A stretch of 56,127 nt of DNA from an uncultured Phascolarctobacterium sp. GTDB taxonomy: Bacteria > Bacillota > Negativicutes > Acidaminococcales > Acidaminococcaceae. Shown piece after piece: positions 52,110 through 56,127 of this stretch (position 1 is the first letter of the stretch; each line of letters begins with the position of its first letter). A model generated the notes under the pieces. The model made no database searches. It had not been told where the DNA came from and saw only the letters and a program-made list of their open reading frames with translations. The position numbers and the translations under genes were made by a program. The stretch is taken from assembly GCA_905200645.1 (NCBI GenBank), contig CAJKLD010000014.1, positions 1 through 56,127 on the forward strand. Reading direction: 5' to 3'.

Positions 52110-53480
52110 TTACATGTCGTGAAAGTGCATGCCAATATTGCTGTGACGCAGGAAATTAAGCGTAACATCGGGGAAGGAAGCGTAGCTGAGTACATCTTCA
52201 ATAGGTGCATTGGGGAAGCCTTCTTCTGCCAATTTTTCGCGCAGTTTTTTCAGCTGTGGTGCAATATCATCAGCAGGGCGGTGGTCAATTTGCGGGGTAT
52301 CGCCAATAGCCAGCTTGCGCACGGTAGGATCAATCGGACCCGGAGTGCGTCCGTATTTACCCAAAATTAAATCCTTAACTTCGCGCGGAATCATCTTGTA
52401 GCGTCCTAAAGCTACGTTCAGCACTGCCATGGAGCCAACGATTTGACTGGTAGGAGTAACTAGCGGCGGATAGCCAAGCTCTGCGCGAACACGAGGCATT
52501 TCCTCAAGTAATTGCGGATATTTATCGGCAACACCCATTTCTTTCATTTGGTTGAGCAGATTAGAAAGCATGCCGCCTGGGATTTGGAAAGTTAAAACCT
52601 TGGGATCAATAGGAATATTGGTATTCAAATTGAAATCATTAGTTAGATTTTTGCGGACATCTTTAAAATAGTCAGCTAAATCGTTGAGTTTAGTTAGGTC
52701 AATGCCTGTATCAAAGGGAGAGCCTTGCAGAGTGGCTACCATGGATTCAGTACAGGGCTGGCTGGTAGATTCAGCGAAAGGAGAAAGCGCAGTGTCGATA
52801 ATATCAGCGCCTGCTTCTACTGCTTTCAAAAGCGTCATGTCGCCCATACCGCTGGTAAAGTGAGTGTGCAGGTCAACGGGAAGGCCAACTTCTGTTTTCA
52901 GGCTGCGCACAAGAGATTCAGCTGCATAAGGACGGAGCAAGCCTGCCATATCCTTAATACAAATGGAATCAGCGCCCATTTGCGCCAGTTCTTTACCTAA
53001 TTTAACAAAGTCACTGTCTTTGTGGTAGGGGCTGATGGTATAAACGATACAGCCTTGTACATGAGCGCCGGCTTCTTTAGCAGCACGCATAGCACACTCT
53101 AAATTACGGGTATCGTTAAGCGCATCAAAAATACGAATAATAGAAACGCCGTTAGCAACAGAGCGTTTTACAAATTCACGTACAACATCATCTGCATAAT
53201 GATTGTAGCCAAGGATGTTTTGACCGCGCAGCAGCATTTGAATGGGAGTTTTTGGTAAATGCTTTTTGAGTGTACGCAGACGCTGCCACGGATCTTCGTT
53301 AAGGAAACGAAGGCAGGAGTCAAAAGTAGCTCCGCCCCAAGCTTCCAATGCATAGTATCCAACATTATCAAGCCGCTCTAATGCAGGTTGCATATCTTTC
53401 ATTCTCATTCTGGTAGCTGCTAAGGATTGATGACCGTCGCGCAATACAGTTTCAACTATTTTTACTGCTTGTTTGTCCAT
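52110..53480 (-). CDS. Biotin-dependent carboxyltransferase, OadA/5S/PycB-like
   Basis: 456 residues: an HMGL-like TIM barrel with VETVLRDGHQSLAATRMR (metal and substrate site), the EAWGGATFDSCLRFL block, and CIKDMAGLLRPYAAESLV, followed by the conserved carboxylase domain (about 290-440). The C-terminal biotinyl domain of full OadA (about 590 aa) is missing; no AMKM-type site is visible. It therefore acts with a separate biotin carrier, as 5S transcarboxylase or split PycB subunits do. Substrate could be oxaloacetate/pyruvate or methylmalonyl-CoA related. In Negativicutes such enzymes belong to succinate/propionate metabolism. Confidence 0.85.
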   Translation of the reverse strand: MDKQAVKIVETVLRDGHQSLAATRMRMKDMQPALERLDNVGYYALEAWGGATFDSCLRFLNEDPWQRLRTLKKHLPKTPIQMLLRGQNILGYNHYADDVVREFVKRSVANGVSIIRIFDALNDTRNLECAMRAAKEAGAHVQGCIVYTISPYHKDSDFVKLGKELAQMGADSICIKDMAGLLRPYAAESLVRSLKTEVGLPVDLHTHFTSGMGDMTLLKAVEAGADIIDTALSPFAESTSQPCTESMVATLQGSPFDTGIDLTKLNDLADYFKDVRKNLTNDFNLNTNIPIDPKVLTFQIPGGMLSNLLNQMKEMGVADKYPQLLEEMPRVRAELGYPPLVTPTSQIVGSMAVLNVALGRYKMIPREVKDLILGKYGRTPGPIDPTVRKLAIGDTPQIDHRPADDIAPQLKKLREKLAEEGFPNAPIEDVLSYASFPDVTLNFLRHSNIGMHFHDM

Positions 53481-53556
53481 AGTTCTGTCTCCTTACATAT
53501 ATTATGGTATTATTATAACATATCTTGTTGGATACTGTATACAAGAATGTGTGAAA

Positions 53557-53607
53557 AAACAGCTCCATTTATAACTAGTTTTTTTCTAACTACAAATGGA
53601 GCTGTTT
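53557..53607. terminator. Terminator between PBP1A and carboxyltransferase genes
   Basis: AAACAGCTCCATTT / AAATGGAGCTGTTT with a T-rich loop. It lies downstream of the minus-strand PBP gene. Confidence 0.8.
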
Positions 53608-53619
53608 ATACGGTGAACT

Positions 53620-55668
53620 TTAATTGTTGGTAGGTTGTGTACTTACAGTGGGCTTGCCTAAAATTTCGTTAATGCGGGATTTCATGCTTTTATTTTTCTT
53701 GCTGGGTTTGGTAGATACTACTGGTTGTTTAGGCTCGGTATTAGTTTTACTTTCTACTTTAGCTTTAGCATCAACTGGTTTATTCTTATCAGCTTCTTTT
53801 TTATCTTTATCGTCCTCGTCTTGTTTGATTTCAGGCTCGGCAGGAATGCTTACGCCGGGATTGACGAAACTGCTGTGAGGGGTAGCGGCTAAAGAGTTGA
53901 CCATAAATTCATGCCAAATTGAAAGGGGGGTGCTGCTGCCGTACATATGATTCATGGGCTTGTTATTATCGTCACCAACCCATACAGCGGTGCTGAGGTC
54001 AGGGGTATAGCCTACAAACCAAGCATCAATAAAGGTATCGGTGGTACCGGTTTTACCAGCAGCTGGACGGCCAATACCCATACCGCCGGCAGTGCCGCGG
54101 GTAAGAACATCTTCCAGCATATTAGTAGTTAGATAAGCAGATTTAGCGTCAATAACACGTTTGGATTGGGTGTTTGCTTCATACAATACCTTGCCGCTGC
54201 GGTCAACTATCTTGAGCAGGGCAATCGGTTTGCAATAAATACCGTTAGTAGATAAAACGCCGTAAGCAGCAGCCATTTCTAAAGGATTAACGCCTTTAGT
54301 TAATCCGCCGATGGACATAGCAAGGTTAACATCACTGTAAGCGCCGGAATCTACCAAGGTGGAAATGCCCATTTTTTCAGCATTATTGATAATTTTATTA
54401 ACGCCGACTTCACGCGCCAGCTTAATAGTAGGAATATTAATTGAACGAGCCAATGCAGTACGCAGGCTTACTTTACCATGCCAAGATAAATCGGAGTTTT
54501 GCGGTTTCCAGCCGGGAGCAAATTCTTCTTCTTTATCTTCAATAACGCTGGCCGGAGTGAAGCCGTTTTGCATAGCTGTTAAAAAAACAAAGGGTTTAAA
54601 AGAAGAACCAGGTTGACGAACAGCCAATGTTGCACGATTAAACTTATCATTCCCGCGACCGCCAATCATGGCTTTGACATAACCTGTTTTGGGTTCTATG
54701 GCAACTAAAGCCATTTGTGGTTGAGTCAGTTTGTTGTCGTCTGTGTAATAAGAAGGCAGAAAATGCATAGCATTTTCTGCGGCTTTCTGCATATCTGTAT
54801 CAAGAGTGGTATAAACCTTCAAACCACCTTTATACAGCGCGTCAGCTCCGACTTCATCAATAACTTTTTGAATAATCATATCAAAAAAATATGACCTAGG
54901 ATTATTTTGCGTTTTATGAGCATTGTTATAGACCATTTTCGTGGCTTTTGCTTGATCGCCTTGCGATTCATTGATAAAACCATATTTAACCATTTGGTCG
55001 ATAACTAACTCTTGGCGTTTTTTGCTTTCTTGAGGATTTTCAAAAGGATTATAGTAATTAGGACTTTTAGGAATAGCTGCTAAGCTGGCTGCTTCTGCAA
55101 TATTAAGATCCTGTACATGTTTACCAAAATAATACATAGCAGCGCTTTCAATGCCATAAGCTCCTTGACCGAAATAAATACGGTTGAGATACATGGAAAG
55201 AATTTCATCTTTAGTATACTTGTACTCTAGCTCTTTGGCGATAAAAGCCTCTTTAATTTTTCTTACAATAGAACGCTCTTGTGTAAGAAACGCATTTTTT
55301 GCAAGCTGTTGAGTAATAGTACTGCCGCCTTGTACTTCTCTTCCACTTAAAGTGGAAACAAGCGCGCGGGCAGTGCCGCGATAATCAATACCGCTGTGCT
55401 CATAAAAACGATTGTCTTCGATTGCGATAAAAGCCTGCTGCACATGCTTAGGTATTTTATCAATAGAGACAGGTATGCGACGTTCCTCTGATAAAGTGGT
55501 ATAAATAACATTACCTTTGTTATCAAAGAATTGAGAAGCTGCATCAGGAATTAACGTTTCATCCATATTAGGTGGTGAAAAAAAACTTGAAAAGCCATAA
55601 AGCACAGAGGCGCCCATGACCATCAGGCAGATAATGCAAATGACTAGAAATTTAAGTGCCTTTAACAT
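53620..55668 (-). CDS. Class A penicillin-binding protein 1A
   Basis: 682-residue bifunctional murein synthase. One N-terminal membrane anchor (about 7-28), then the GT51 transglycosylase domain (AIEDNRFYEHSGIDYRGTAR, GGSTITQQLAKNAFL, KEAFIAKELEYKYTKDEIL) and the transpeptidase domain with SxxK in RQPGSSFKPF, SxN in ARSINIPT and KTG in AAGKTGTTDTF. The C-terminal 60 residues are Lys/Asp/Pro-rich and low in complexity (KQDEDDKDKKEADKNK), likely extracellular. It starts 20 bp from a terminator and is divergent from the rRNA promoter. Confidence 0.95.
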   Translation of the reverse strand: MLKALKFLVICIICLMVMGASVLYGFSSFFSPPNMDETLIPDAASQFFDNKGNVIYTTLSEERRIPVSIDKIPKHVQQAFIAIEDNRFYEHSGIDYRGTARALVSTLSGREVQGGSTITQQLAKNAFLTQERSIVRKIKEAFIAKELEYKYTKDEILSMYLNRIYFGQGAYGIESAAMYYFGKHVQDLNIAEAASLAAIPKSPNYYNPFENPQESKKRQELVIDQMVKYGFINESQGDQAKATKMVYNNAHKTQNNPRSYFFDMIIQKVIDEVGADALYKGGLKVYTTLDTDMQKAAENAMHFLPSYYTDDNKLTQPQMALVAIEPKTGYVKAMIGGRGNDKFNRATLAVRQPGSSFKPFVFLTAMQNGFTPASVIEDKEEEFAPGWKPQNSDLSWHGKVSLRTALARSINIPTIKLAREVGVNKIINNAEKMGISTLVDSGAYSDVNLAMSIGGLTKGVNPLEMAAAYGVLSTNGIYCKPIALLKIVDRSGKVLYEANTQSKRVIDAKSAYLTTNMLEDVLTRGTAGGMGIGRPAAGKTGTTDTFIDAWFVGYTPDLSTAVWVGDDNNKPMNHMYGSSTPLSIWHEFMVNSLAATPHSSFVNPGVSIPAEPEIKQDEDDKDKKEADKNKPVDAKAKVESKTNTEPKQPVVSTKPSKKNKSMKSRINEILGKPTVSTQPTNN

Positions 55669-55809
55669 ACTTTACCTCGTTATATAAAATTTAGCTGTTA
55701 ATATCTATAACAATAGACAGCACTATTATTATAGCATTTTAAAAGGAGTTTGTCATATATTTTGATTGTAAGGAGTTAGTGAAAAAAGTAAAAAATCGCA
55801 AAAAAAGAG

Positions 55810-55838
55810 TTGACAGCATTAGAACGCTGTGGTATTAT
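55810..55838 (+). promoter_or_regulatory. rRNA operon promoter
   Basis: Consensus TTGACA (55810-55815), 17-bp spacer, TATTAT (55833-55838), with an A-rich upstream stretch that could act as an UP element. Confidence 0.88.
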
Positions 55839-56127
55839 ATACAAGTCGACGCGATAAGGCAACAAATTAAAGCCTAAATCGCTAGACAAAAAAGGATTTG
55901 GCAAAGAAAAATTGCTCATATTCGAGGAAGCGCAAAAATTTACGAACGAGATAATACTAAAGTATATCGAGTGAGAAAATTGAAGCGCTGACGAAGAAGA
56001 TGACAATTTATCGAAGCCAAAAATGAACCTTGAAAACTGAACAATTAACCTAAAAAAAGCGAATGTGCGGGTCGAGCGCGAAAGCGCACGGCCAAGTCAA
56101 AATATTTCTTTTAATAATAAGAGCCAA
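55839..56127 (+). other. rRNA operon leader
   Basis: The untranslated region contains AACCTTGAAAACTGAACAA (about 56028), the sequence common just ahead of 16S rRNA or in spacers of Firmicute rRNA operons. No open reading frame on either strand is convincing. The 16S gene would begin beyond the window. Confidence 0.75.

Noticed and set aside
55776..56006. 76-codon minus-strand frame in the rRNA leader
   Set aside because: It crosses the rRNA promoter and leader and has no ribosome site.

Overview
The window reads as a chromosome segment of a low-to-medium GC Firmicute in the Negativicutes, probably a Phascolarctobacterium or Acidaminococcus relative. That placement is an inference from the mix of genes (T-box controlled glyQS, sigH next to mini-III, rlmB and the YacP-like gene, uppP, a double-glycosylation-type class A PBP, an oxaloacetate-decarboxylase-alpha-like carboxyltransferase). 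No rRNA body is inside the window to confirm it. The promoter and leader of an rRNA operon begin at the right edge.

Host core, left (1-8066): two tandem terminators behind tRNA-Arg(ACG), lgt, a DUF2284 gene, an XRE regulator, a broken secreted-protein gene, a glycine-type T-box with glyQ-glyS, a small protein gene, and rlmD. Host core, right (about 31955-56127): diaminopropionate ammonia-lyase, a YegP-like protein, a metallophosphoesterase, a HAD phosphatase, carD, a PIN/TRAM protein, ispD-ispF, gltX, cysS-mrnC-thyX-rlmB-yacP, sigH, a BrxF-like P-loop protein, pfkA, uppP, an iron alcohol dehydrogenase, an SGNH hydrolase, a CorC-type transporter, an OadA-like carboxyltransferase, PBP1A and the rRNA promoter.

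Between them, an 18.6 kb integrative mobilizable element (IME) sits in the 3' end of rlmD. An 11-bp direct repeat (8056-8066 and 26642-26652) marks attL and attR. The element carries tnpV, a STAND ATPase with a HEPN-like partner, a ParM/ParR-like pair, a RepA-N initiator and DnaC-like loader, DUF3847, a MOBQ-type oriT, a MobA/MobL relaxase, a five-gene WYL/unknown/TerB-like/Ycf46-AAA/nuclease-membrane cassette, a YhcG-type nuclease and a large serine recombinase. No type IV secretion genes are present, so transfer must be helped by another element. Both att sites lie inside coding sequence in the same frame. Integration therefore exchanges gene tails: rlmD gains about 97 element-encoded residues and the recombinase ends with rlmD's own last codons.

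From 26678 to about 30800 lies a second, decayed accessory zone. It holds a truncated IS3-family copy with a 4-bp target duplication, the last 30 codons of another serine recombinase, an HTH gene, several hypothetical genes (one with an in-frame TGA), a GIY-YIG protein, and a very AT-rich PD-(D/E)XK gene whose upstream partner is reduced to a 35-codon tail.

The best candidates for undescribed biology are the integration-dependent tail swap between rlmD and the recombinase, the five-gene cassette at 18170-23712, and the STAND plus HEPN pair bracketed by inverted repeats at 9101 and 12501. The latter two look like anti-phage cargo, but that function is inferred.
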